NCBI GenBank assembly: GCA_946002045.1
Contig: CAMFYM010000005.1
Span: forward strand, 1-24,471
Source: an uncultured Clostridia bacterium
Lineage (GTDB): Bacteria; Bacillota; Clostridia; Oscillospirales; Acutalibacteraceae
Reading direction: 5' to 3'
DNA length: 24,471 nt
Made by a program: the position numbers and the translations under genes
Notes under the pieces: model-generated
What the model saw: only the letters and a program-made list of their open reading frames with translations
What the model was told of the DNA's origin: nothing
The model's database searches: none
Shown here: one piece after another, positions 9,123 through 15,799 of the stretch
How positions within the stretch are numbered: the stretch's first letter is position 1
Layout: each line of letters opens with the position of its first letter

Positions 9123-10007
9123 ATGGCTGAGGGTAGATTGATTAAAGGAATAGGCGGTTTCTACTATGTGGAAACCGCTGATGCTGTTTATGAATGTAAA
9201 GCACGAGGTATTTTTAGACAAAAGAAAATTACGCCTCTTGTCGGTGATTTGGTTTCAATCACCGTTAACGAAAGAGGAGAGAATACTATTGATGAAATAA
9301 AAAATCGTAAGAATTTTTTAGTTAGACCACCTCTTGCAAATATTGACAGGCTGTTTATAGTGGCTTCTTCAATTTCACCAAGCATAAATATGCTTGTACT
9401 TGACCGAATTATTGCAATAGCAGAATATAAGGGTATAGAACCGATTATTGTTTTTACAAAATCCGATTTAGATGACAGCTATAAAAAATATAGTGATATA
9501 TATGTAAAAGCAGGATTTAAGACTATTGTGTGCAACAACAAAAACGGTGATGGCACAGAAAAGGTTGCAGCTTTGTTGGAAAATCACATCAGCGCATTTA
9601 CAGGTAATACCGGCGTTGGTAAATCATCGTTACTAAATTCTATTGATAGCAGTCTGTCCTTAAACACCGGAGAAACAAGCAAAAAATTAGGCAGAGGCAG
9701 GCATACCACACGCCACTGTGAGCTTTTCAAGGTTGCAGGTGGATATGTTGCCGACACACCGGGATTTTCCACCGTTGATTTTGAAAAGAGCGAAAAGATA
9801 ATGAAGGATAAGCTGCCTTATTGCTTTAGGGAATTTGAGCCTTATCTTACTGAATGTAAATTCCTAAATAATTGTTCTCACATAAATGATAAGGGCTGTG
9901 CCATTGTTAATGCAGTTGAAAAAGGCATTATTTCAAAAGAAAGGCATAACAGCTACATTGAGCTATATAACGAGGTTAAGGATATTAAGCAATGGCAAAT
10001 GAAATAA
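9123..10007 (+). CDS. rsgA: Ribosome small-subunit biogenesis GTPase RsgA
   Basis: A circularly permuted GTPase that checks late maturation of the 30S subunit. The 294 residues show an N-terminal OB fold (about 1-65) and then the permuted G motifs: G4 TKSD first, G1 GNTGVGKSS next, then G3 DTPGFS. The C-terminal zinc site (Cys-x5-Cys-x-His-x5-Cys) lies in the stretch around CKFLNNCSHINDKGC. AAGGAG right after the prkC stop sets the ATG at 9123. Its end overlaps thiN by 16 nt. In B. subtilis the homologue (CpgA) is itself a substrate of PrkC, which fits the shared operon. In many Bacillota rpe lies between rsgA and thiN; it is absent here. Confidence 0.95.
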   Translation: MAEGRLIKGIGGFYYVETADAVYECKARGIFRQKKITPLVGDLVSITVNERGENTIDEIKNRKNFLVRPPLANIDRLFIVASSISPSINMLVLDRIIAIAEYKGIEPIIVFTKSDLDDSYKKYSDIYVKAGFKTIVCNNKNGDGTEKVAALLENHISAFTGNTGVGKSSLLNSIDSSLSLNTGETSKKLGRGRHTTRHCELFKVAGGYVADTPGFSTVDFEKSEKIMKDKLPYCFREFEPYLTECKFLNNCSHINDKGCAIVNAVEKGIISKERHNSYIELYNEVKDIKQWQMK

Positions 10008-10621
10008 AAAAATGTGCAATCATTTCAGGTGCGCCTGAGGAGGATTTATCATATTATCACAGCTATTTGTCTGACAGATATATTATATGTGCTGATAGTG
10101 GCTATAAAAAATGTGATTCTCTTTGTGTTAAGCCAAACCTAATTATCGGCGATTTTGATTCATCTCTAAAGCCTGATGCTGATTGTGAAATTATTGAGCT
10201 TCAGGTAAGGAAGGACGATTCCGATACCTTTCATTGTGTAAAAGAGGCAATAGACAGAGGCTTTAATGATATTGTGATTTTAGGTGGTATAGGCTCAAGG
10301 ATTGACCACACCTATTCAAATATCTTGTCTGTTAATTATTGCTTTGATAATAATGTTAAATGCTGTCTTGTTAATAGTAATAATTGCATTAGCATAATCA
10401 GCAATCAGGAAGTTATAAGTAAAAATATATACAAGTATTTTTCTGTTTTTGCCTTATTTGATGAGTGCAAGGGCGTATCCATCAAGGGAGCACAGTATGA
10501 GCTTGAAAATTATGATTTGAACCCACGCTCACAGCTGACTCAAAGTAATGCCTTTAAAGATGAAAAGGTGATAATAAAAGTTGATTCCGGCAAAATTCTT
10601 TTGATTTTAAGTAACGATTAA
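9992..10621 (+). CDS. thiN: Thiamine pyrophosphokinase
   Basis: Transfers pyrophosphate from ATP to thiamine, giving the cofactor thiamine diphosphate. The 209-residue protein has the family motifs ADSGYKKC near residue 30, IIGDFDSS with metal-binding aspartates near 53-59, DDSDTFH near 75, and GGIGSRIDH near 98-106. The C-terminal beta-sandwich half is less conserved but of normal length. The ATG at 9992 lies within the rsgA end, with AAGGA about 8 nt upstream. I see no TPP riboswitch, so expression probably follows the operon. It is followed by two tiny genes, as thiN is followed by spoVM in B. subtilis. Confidence 0.9.
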   Translation: MANEIKKCAIISGAPEEDLSYYHSYLSDRYIICADSGYKKCDSLCVKPNLIIGDFDSSLKPDADCEIIELQVRKDDSDTFHCVKEAIDRGFNDIVILGGIGSRIDHTYSNILSVNYCFDNNVKCCLVNSNNCISIISNQEVISKNIYKYFSVFALFDECKGVSIKGAQYELENYDLNPRSQLTQSNAFKDEKVIIKVDSGKILLILSND

Positions 10622-10671
10622 CGCTTTTTTTCATAGTATGTAGTAAATACAGCAAAAAGAGGTGTTGCTAC

Positions 10672-10815
10672 ATGAAGAAAATGTGCAGAAGAGATTTCCT
10701 TTGGATCGCATTTGGTATTGGTCTGGTAATCGCTTTTTGTTGCCCAACAATTTGGATTACAAGAATTCTTGCTATTGTAGTAATTATTCTCGGAATAGTT
10801 TGCTGTAAAAGATAG
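10672..10815 (+). CDS. Small cysteine-rich membrane protein (47 aa), unknown function
   Basis: A 47-codon gene with a good ribosome site (GAGGTG at 10659-10664, 7 nt before ATG). It starts MKKMCRRDF and has two hydrophobic segments, about residues 10-24 and 27-44, separated by a short turn with Pro25 and Arg31. Five cysteines stand out: Cys5, the pair Cys23-Cys24, and the pair Cys44-Cys45 next to the C-terminal Lys-Arg. The basic N terminus suggests a hairpin with the N terminus inside. I do not recognise a family. It sits 50 nt after thiN and 12 nt before spoVM, so it is cotranscribed with spoVM. A role in the forespore or mother-cell membrane is inference from position only. Confidence 0.72.
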   Translation: MKKMCRRDFLWIAFGIGLVIAFCCPTIWITRILAIVVIILGIVCCKR

Positions 10816-10827
10816 TGAGGGAGCAAT

Positions 10828-10917
10828 ATGAAGATTGTTTTAATTAAAAGCCCAAGGTTTTTAGCACCGTTACTTAGAAGTATTTTTAAAATTCAAAAAG
10901 TAAAAAACGAAACATAA
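10828..10917 (+). CDS. spoVM: Stage V sporulation protein SpoVM, coat-anchoring peptide
   Basis: A 29-codon gene matching SpoVM, the amphipathic peptide that senses the positive curvature of the forespore surface and recruits SpoIVA. Against the 26-residue B. subtilis peptide, the identical positions without gaps are Met1, Lys2, Ile6, Lys7, Pro9, Phe11, Leu12 and Arg17; Pro9 is known to matter for localisation. Residue 10 is Arg in place of Lys, and the C terminus is three residues longer and basic. The ribosome site GAGGGAG (10817-10823) is well placed. Position supports the call: spoVM follows thiN in B. subtilis as well. Its partner gene spoIVA lies 1.6 kb downstream. It ends just before a strong palindromic terminator. 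Confidence 0.9.
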   Translation: MKIVLIKSPRFLAPLLRSIFKIQKVKNET

Positions 10918-10928
10918 ATAATGTAATG

Positions 10929-10970
10929 CAAAATCCGTAAGTAATATTACTTACGGATTTTGTTATATTT
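10929..10970 (+). terminator. Palindromic terminator after spoVM
   Basis: Bases 10929-10962 are a perfect 34-nt palindrome (17 paired positions, core CCGTAAGTAAT and its complement), with an AT-rich tail TTATATTT on the plus strand. It closes the priA-to-spoVM operon and separates it from the promoter of the sipL gene. The A-run before the stem would also serve the other strand, but no minus-strand gene reads into it. Confidence 0.8.
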
Positions 10971-10991
10971 ATTTATCATCCTGCATAATTA
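10963..10991 (+). promoter_or_regulatory. Possible sigma-E-type promoter for sipL-spoIVA
   Basis: TTATATTT (10963-10970) resembles the B. subtilis sigma-E -35 element (kmATATTT), and 13 nt later CATAATTA (10984-10991) resembles the -10 element (CATACAAT). Both elements have mismatches and the spacer is one base short of the usual 14. Sigma-E control is known for spoIVA in B. subtilis and for sipL and spoIVA in Clostridioides difficile, which raises the odds. No good housekeeping promoter is seen in this gap. The -35 overlaps the tail of the upstream terminator. Confidence 0.45.
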
Positions 10992-11021
10992 TTGATAGAA
11001 AATGTGTAAAGGAGATTTACT

Positions 11022-12512
11022 ATGGAGCTATGCAAGGAATATAAACCGATTTGCTTTTATGAAAACAGCCAGAGCTTTTGCGAGAATTTTGATTTGGATT
11101 TTCAAGAAAATTTGCCACAGTATCTTGATGATATTGAACGAATTGTTAAATGCTCTATTGAATGTGCAGTAACAAATTACAGTATTCACGATAACAAGCT
11201 GAATATTCACGGAAAAGCATCAATCACTTTGTGTTATGTTAATAACGAGGAATGTGCGTTATCAACAACCTTTGAAGAGGATTTTTCAAAGTCTGTTGAT
11301 ATTAAAAGCAACGACAAACCTTCCTTTGCCAATGTTAAGCTTAGATGTAAATATTCCAATTTTAGATTGATAAATCAAAGAAGAATTGATGTTTGTGCAT
11401 CTCTTTGTGCAGATATTTGTATTTATAGCAGTATTGAAACAAGGTGTCTGACAAATTGTAAAAATTCATTTGTTAAAGAATCAAAGCTTGATTTTCTTGA
11501 AACCAGAGATGCAGGTACCTCGAATTTAGATTTTGACGAAACAGTTATTCTTTCGGCTGACAGTCAAATTAAGAATATAGTTAATTCATATGTTACCTGC
11601 TTTCTTGACGATGTTAAAATTGTTAAGGAAAAAATGCTTGTTAAGTTAAATGTTCAGGCATCCATTGTGTATTTAAACGACGATAATTGTATTGAAAAAT
11701 ATATACATAAGTTTTCACTAAGTAAAATTATTGATGTTAAGGATTTTGATGGTGAAAGCAAGGCATTTGTAAATTGCTGCGTTTCAAGTATTTATCTAAA
11801 AACGCTGTCTAACGAAGATAACGCTTTAAATAAAATTGAAATTATCGGTAATATTGCAATCAACTATTGCCTTATTTCTCAAAAGCAGGAGAATGTAATT
11901 ACCGATTCCTATTTACCTCATTATGATACTAATTCCGATTTAACCAAAATCACATTAAAATCAAATCCGATATTTTATAGTGATTCAAGAACAGACGAAC
12001 TGATGTTTACCAGTGAAAAAAATATTATTGAGGTTTTAGATATTAAGCCGGTTATTTCAGAATGTGTTGTAAGTGAATCTGTCATAAAGGCTAATGTACT
12101 GCTATCTGTTTTATTTTATGACGATAATTCAAGGCTTTGCTCATTTGAGGAATCGCAGGAATTATCAATATTGTTAAATGATTATAAGTGTTGTGGTGAC
12201 TCGAATATAAATATTATTTCCTTTGATTATATTCTTAAGGGCTCAAATGAGATAGCATTAAGATTGAATTATAGCTACACTGCATATTTGTACGAAATCA
12301 AAAATGTTGAATTTTTAACAGATATTTATTTAGGCGAGGAAAAGGAAGATTTGAATATTCCTGAATTAACTCTTTATTTTGCAGATAAAGGCGAGGATGT
12401 ATGGAATATAGCAAAGAAATTTTCAACAGATATGTCGTTGATAATGAGGGAAAACAGCCTAAGCACTGAAACTATCGAAAATAAAATGGTACTTCTTGTT
12501 CCGGGAATGTGA
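11022..12512 (+). CDS. sipL: DUF3794 (SPOCS) and LysM protein, SipL-like SpoIVA partner
   Basis: A 496-residue cytosolic protein with no signal peptide. The C-terminal LysM-like domain (about 450-496) shows LYFADKGEDVWNIAKKFS, ending LLVPGM. The rest fits repeated DUF3794/SPOCS-type beta-rich modules (roughly 40-130, 165-275 and 320-420), rich in Asp, Asn and Cys. In C. difficile the DUF3794-LysM protein SipL binds SpoIVA through its LysM domain and is needed for coat attachment. Here the gene directly precedes spoIVA (8-nt gap), which supports the same role. The ribosome site AAAGGAG (11008-11014) sets the ATG. Other DUF3794-LysM proteins exist in Clostridia, so the symbol rests on architecture and context. 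Confidence 0.78.
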   Translation: MELCKEYKPICFYENSQSFCENFDLDFQENLPQYLDDIERIVKCSIECAVTNYSIHDNKLNIHGKASITLCYVNNEECALSTTFEEDFSKSVDIKSNDKPSFANVKLRCKYSNFRLINQRRIDVCASLCADICIYSSIETRCLTNCKNSFVKESKLDFLETRDAGTSNLDFDETVILSADSQIKNIVNSYVTCFLDDVKIVKEKMLVKLNVQASIVYLNDDNCIEKYIHKFSLSKIIDVKDFDGESKAFVNCCVSSIYLKTLSNEDNALNKIEIIGNIAINYCLISQKQENVITDSYLPHYDTNSDLTKITLKSNPIFYSDSRTDELMFTSEKNIIEVLDIKPVISECVVSESVIKANVLLSVLFYDDNSRLCSFEESQELSILLNDYKCCGDSNINIISFDYILKGSNEIALRLNYSYTAYLYEIKNVEFLTDIYLGEEKEDLNIPELTLYFADKGEDVWNIAKKFSTDMSLIMRENSLSTETIENKMVLLVPGM

Positions 12513-12520
12513 GGCATATT

Positions 12521-13996
12521 ATGAATAACAATATTTATAACGATATATCAAGAAGAACGGGTGGAGATATTTATATCGGTGTTGTTGGCCCCGTAAGAAC
12601 CGGTAAATCTACATTTATTAAAAGATTTATGGATACACTTGTAATTCCAAATATTGACGATGATTATGTTCGTGAACGAGCAAATGATGAATTGCCCCAA
12701 TCTGCTGCCGGAAGAACAATAATGACAACTGAGCCAAAGTTTATACCGGAGGATGCAATAGAGCTTTCAATGGATAATAATATCAAAATGAAGGTTAGGC
12801 TTATTGATTGTGTGGGATATATTGTTCCCAGCTCTGTGGGATACATTGAGGACGAACAGCCACGAATGGTAATGACACCGTGGTATGACGAGGAAATACC
12901 GTTTAATATGGCTGCTGAAATAGGTACAAAAAAGGTAATTACAGAGCACTCAACAATCGGTCTTGTGGTTACCACTGATGGCACAATAAGTTCAATTCCA
13001 AGAGATGAATATCAGGAGGCAGAGGAGCGTGTAATTGAGGAATTAACTCAGCTTAACAAGCCCTTTGTGGTGCTTATGAACAGCACACAGCCTCAGGCAA
13101 CAACCACTGTAAATCTTTGCGTTTCTCTTACAGAAAGATATGGTGTTCCTGTAATTCCCGTTAATTGTCTTGAGTTAACAGAAGACGAGGTAAATGAAAT
13201 TTTATCAGATATTTTATATCAATTTCCTGTATCAAATGTTAGCATACATTATCCGTCATGGATAAATAATCTTGAGTGTGATAACTTCCTCAGGAAATCA
13301 ATATACGAGGATATTAAAGCAAATATGAATTATATAACTCATATTAGAAGTATTAAGGGCTTTGCAGATTGTATTGAAAATAATGAGTATATTGATTCTG
13401 TTTCGGTAAACTCTCTTGATTTATCTAACGGCAGTGTTGATATAAAGCTTTATGTTGATAATTCCTATTTTTATAAAATTTTGTCCGATAGCTGCAATGT
13501 TAAAATTAAGGATGAAAAGGAATTGATGTCAAGCTTTATTTCTCTAATGTCTATGAAAAAGGAATATGAAAGATTTTCAAAGGCACTTGATGATGTTGAA
13601 CAAACAGGCTACGGTATTGTTATGCCCGAAATGAACGAGCTTACCTTAAGTGAGCCTGAAATTATGAAGCAGGGTGGACGATACGGTGTTAGACTTAAAG
13701 CACAGGCACCATCAATTCATATGATTAAATGTAATACTAACACCGAGGTTGCACCGATTGTGGGTAGTGAAAGTCAAAGCCAAGAGCTTGTTATGTATTT
13801 GCTTAAGGAATTTGAGGAAAATCCCTCTGACATTTGGAATACTAATTTGTTTGGAAAGTCACTTCACGAGCTTGTAAGTGAGGGCTTAAATAATAAATTA
13901 TATCGTATGCCACTTGATGCAAGAAATAAATTCAGAGAAACAATAGAAAGAGTAATTAACGAGGGATGTAACGGACTAATTTGCATAATATTATAA
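12521..13996 (+). CDS. spoIVA: Stage IV sporulation protein A, spore-coat morphogenetic ATPase
   Basis: SpoIVA hydrolyses ATP to polymerise irreversibly into the basement layer of the spore coat on the outer forespore membrane. The 491-residue protein begins with RRTGGDIYIGVVG and the Walker A motif GPVRTGKST (Lys29), as in the family, which is about 492 residues in B. subtilis. LIDCVGY is the Walker B region, and the hydrophobic end GLICIIL matches the conserved C terminus. The ATG at 12521 is preferred over the in-frame GTG at 12509, because GAGG (12511-12514) lies at proper distance before it and the N terminus then matches the family. It is translated right behind the sipL-like gene. Confidence 0.96.
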   Translation: MNNNIYNDISRRTGGDIYIGVVGPVRTGKSTFIKRFMDTLVIPNIDDDYVRERANDELPQSAAGRTIMTTEPKFIPEDAIELSMDNNIKMKVRLIDCVGYIVPSSVGYIEDEQPRMVMTPWYDEEIPFNMAAEIGTKKVITEHSTIGLVVTTDGTISSIPRDEYQEAEERVIEELTQLNKPFVVLMNSTQPQATTTVNLCVSLTERYGVPVIPVNCLELTEDEVNEILSDILYQFPVSNVSIHYPSWINNLECDNFLRKSIYEDIKANMNYITHIRSIKGFADCIENNEYIDSVSVNSLDLSNGSVDIKLYVDNSYFYKILSDSCNVKIKDEKELMSSFISLMSMKKEYERFSKALDDVEQTGYGIVMPEMNELTLSEPEIMKQGGRYGVRLKAQAPSIHMIKCNTNTEVAPIVGSESQSQELVMYLLKEFEENPSDIWNTNLFGKSLHELVSEGLNNKLYRMPLDARNKFRETIERVINEGCNGLICIIL

Positions 13997-13998
13997 AA

Positions 13999-14026
13999 AT
14001 AAGACCGCATCAAAATGCGGTCTTAT
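13999..14026 (-). terminator. Hairpin terminator between spoIVA and the DUF1294 gene
   Basis: A 12-bp stem (13999-14010 with 14015-14026, core AGACCGCAT) closes on a CAAA loop. Read on the minus strand it is followed by ATTTTTATAA, a fair U-tract, so it best terminates the minus-strand gene. Read on the plus strand it follows the spoIVA stop by 2 nt but has only ATAAATTA after it, so it would be a weaker stop for spoIVA. The stop codon and last codons of the minus-strand gene lie inside the stem. Confidence 0.7.
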
Positions 14027-14300
14027 AAATTACTAAAGCTATTAAAACTATATGAAAAAATATTTCTAATGGTAAACCTATCATAAATTTTGAGTGCTTA
14101 GTTTTATGGTGAATTTTTTTCATTACAAAATATTCAGCCAATGCACCACCAAAAAGTCCTGTCAGCATAAGGGTGCTTTCCGGTATTCTGTATTTGCCCT
14201 TAATTGCTCTTTTTTTGTCAATAATCGTTAGTATTATTGCAACTAAATTTACAACGACAAAATACAGTATAAAACACACTATAATAGTTTTACTATTCAT
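14010..14300 (-). CDS. DUF1294 family small membrane protein
   Basis: A 96-residue protein with membrane segments at about 5-27, 45-60 and 72-92. The DUF1294 signature is clear: DKKRAIKGKYRIPE, then GLFGGALAEYF, then HHKTKHSKFMIGLPL. The function of the family is unknown. Its ATG overlaps the stop of the upstream zinc-ribbon gene (ATGA), so the two are translationally coupled. The last codons form part of the terminator stem. Histidine-rich HHKTKH is a normal family feature and not evidence for metal transport. Confidence 0.85.
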   Translation of the reverse strand: MNSKTIIVCFILYFVVVNLVAIILTIIDKKRAIKGKYRIPESTLMLTGLFGGALAEYFVMKKIHHKTKHSKFMIGLPLEIFFHIVLIALVIYKTAF

Positions 14301-14593
14301 ATTTTACCTTTAAATTCTTTTAGAGACTTTAAATCAAAGTTACCGATTGAAAGCTTTTCACCATTTTTAAAGCTGTCGCCCTTTTTTTCGTCAACAGTAA
14401 AAATAGATGCGCATTTTGGGCACACCAAAAAGTAAACTGTTTTGCAATCAAAAAGGGTAAGCTTTGGTGCTAATCTTCGTTCATAATTTGAAAATACGCC
14501 GAACTGAACCTTTTCGTTGCAATTAGGGCATGTTAGGCTTAATGTTTCTCCTCTTGATTTAACTCTTAATGAATTACCGATTCTATACTCCAT
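14297..14593 (-). CDS. Small zinc-ribbon-like protein, unknown function
   Basis: A 98-residue soluble protein with two CxxC knuckles (Cys22-Pro-Asn-Cys25 and Cys58-Pro-Lys-Cys61) that could bind one zinc ion. I do not recognise a named family. The start at 14593 is chosen because GGTGAT (minus strand, 14603-14598) lies 4 nt before it; a longer frame up to 14638 would run into the divergent gene and has no ribosome site. The end overlaps the DUF1294 gene by 4 nt. DNA, RNA or protein binding are all possible. Confidence 0.75.
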   Translation of the reverse strand: MEYRIGNSLRVKSRGETLSLTCPNCNEKVQFGVFSNYERRLAPKLTLFDCKTVYFLVCPKCASIFTVDEKKGDSFKNGEKLSIGNFDLKSLKEFKGKI

Positions 14594-14609
14594 ATTTATC
14601 ACCAAATAT

Positions 14610-14638
14610 ATTTTACTATAAATCAAGGATGTGTTCAA
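14610..14638 (-). promoter_or_regulatory. Possible promoter for the zinc-ribbon/DUF1294 pair
   Basis: On the minus strand TTGAAC (14638-14633), a 17-nt spacer and TAAAAT (14615-14610) make a housekeeping-like promoter. The predicted start of transcription is only about 10 nt before the ATG, leaving a very short leader with the ribosome site at its 5' end, which lowers confidence. Confidence 0.33.
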
Positions 14639-15799
14639 GTGTATAAAAAAATTATTTTATCTGTTTTAATGATGTCATTTCTTTTGGGCTGCTCGGCAAG
14701 TGTATATACAAGTAAGCCCTCAGAGGTTGTAAAAGAGGAGTATGTTAAATCTGTTTGGTTTACATACTATGAGCTTTCAAATATTATTAAGGATTCAACC
14801 GAACAGGAGTTTTCCAAAAGCATCAGTCGCATTTTTAAGGAACTACACTCAAATGGCTTTAACAGAGTAACAGTTCAGGTTAGACCCTTTGCTGATGCTT
14901 TTTATAATTCAAGCTATTTTCCGTCAAGCGCATATTGTGTCGGAAAGCAGGGGAGTAATATGCCCTTTGACCCACTTGCAGTAATGACGGAAATTGCCCA
15001 TAAGCAAAAACTTTCTATTGAGGCGTGGATAAATCCATACAGAGTGAGCAACAAAAACGATTTTAAGGATTTATCATCAAACAATCCAGCTGTTAAATGG
15101 AAAAATACAGATAACTTAATAATATGCGATAATGGGATATATTTTAATCCTGCCTCAAACGAGGTCATAGAATTGGTGACTAACGGCGTTAAAGAGATTG
15201 TTGAAAAATACAATGTTGATTCTGTTTGCTTTGATGATTATTTTTACCCTACAACAGATAAGAGTATAGACAAGTCCTCCTTTAACAAATATTGCAAAAA
15301 CGGTGGAACTATGTCGCTTGACGATTGGAGAAGGGATAATGTAAATATGCTCATTAAATCTGTATATTCAGCAATAAAATCGGTCAATGAGAATATTACC
15401 TTTGGTGTCAGTCCTGCATCAAATGTTGATAATAATTACAACAGTCTTTACGCAGATGTTAAGCTGTGGAGTCAAAGCAGTGGATATGTTGATTATATTT
15501 GCCCACAGATATATTTTGGATTTTTAAATGAAAATCAGCCATTTATGAAAACCGTAAAAAATTGGTCACAAATGGCTGAATGTGATTTGTATGTTGCGTT
15601 ACCACTCTATAAAGCTGACAAGGAGGATGAATTTGCCGGCGAGAAGGGTAAAAATGAATTTATAAAGAATAATAATATTATCTCTCGACAAGTGATTTAT
15701 TTGTCGAAATTAAGTAATGTTAAAGGCTATTATATATTCTCATATAGCTCATTAAAGGATGATGACGAAACTAAAAATCTTTATTCTGCAATGCAGTAA
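14639..15799 (+). CDS. GHL10/DUF187-family glycoside-hydrolase-like lipoprotein
   Basis: A 386-residue secreted lipoprotein: a basic start, a hydrophobic stretch and the lipobox LLGC with Cys18, so it is probably anchored outside the membrane. The rest is a GHL10 (DUF187) TIM-barrel related to YngK. It shows SVWFTYYELS at the N-terminal strand, VQVRPFADA, FDPLAVMTEIAHK with AWINPYR, and FDDYFYP, where the acidic pair may be catalytic by analogy. Start is GTG at 14639 with AAGGA at about 14625-14629. The substrate is unknown; a wall or extracellular polysaccharide is inferred from the family. The last 19 nt overlap the 3' end of mtaB on the other strand. Confidence 0.88.
   Translation: MYKKIILSVLMMSFLLGCSASVYTSKPSEVVKEEYVKSVWFTYYELSNIIKDSTEQEFSKSISRIFKELHSNGFNRVTVQVRPFADAFYNSSYFPSSAYCVGKQGSNMPFDPLAVMTEIAHKQKLSIEAWINPYRVSNKNDFKDLSSNNPAVKWKNTDNLIICDNGIYFNPASNEVIELVTNGVKEIVEKYNVDSVCFDDYFYPTTDKSIDKSSFNKYCKNGGTMSLDDWRRDNVNMLIKSVYSAIKSVNENITFGVSPASNVDNNYNSLYADVKLWSQSSGYVDYICPQIYFGFLNENQPFMKTVKNWSQMAECDLYVALPLYKADKEDEFAGEKGKNEFIKNNNIISRQVIYLSKLSNVKGYYIFSYSSLKDDDETKNLYSAMQ

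Noticed and set aside
9948..10010. A TPP riboswitch upstream of thiN
   Set aside because: thiN starts inside rsgA, there is no leader, and no conserved riboswitch core is visible.
10622..10671. Own sporulation promoter for the 47-aa gene and spoVM (CATAGTAT at 10632-10639 resembles a sigma-E -10)
   Set aside because: No acceptable -35 element is found at 13-15 nt upstream. The T-run at 10624-10631 has no stem before it, so it is not a terminator either.
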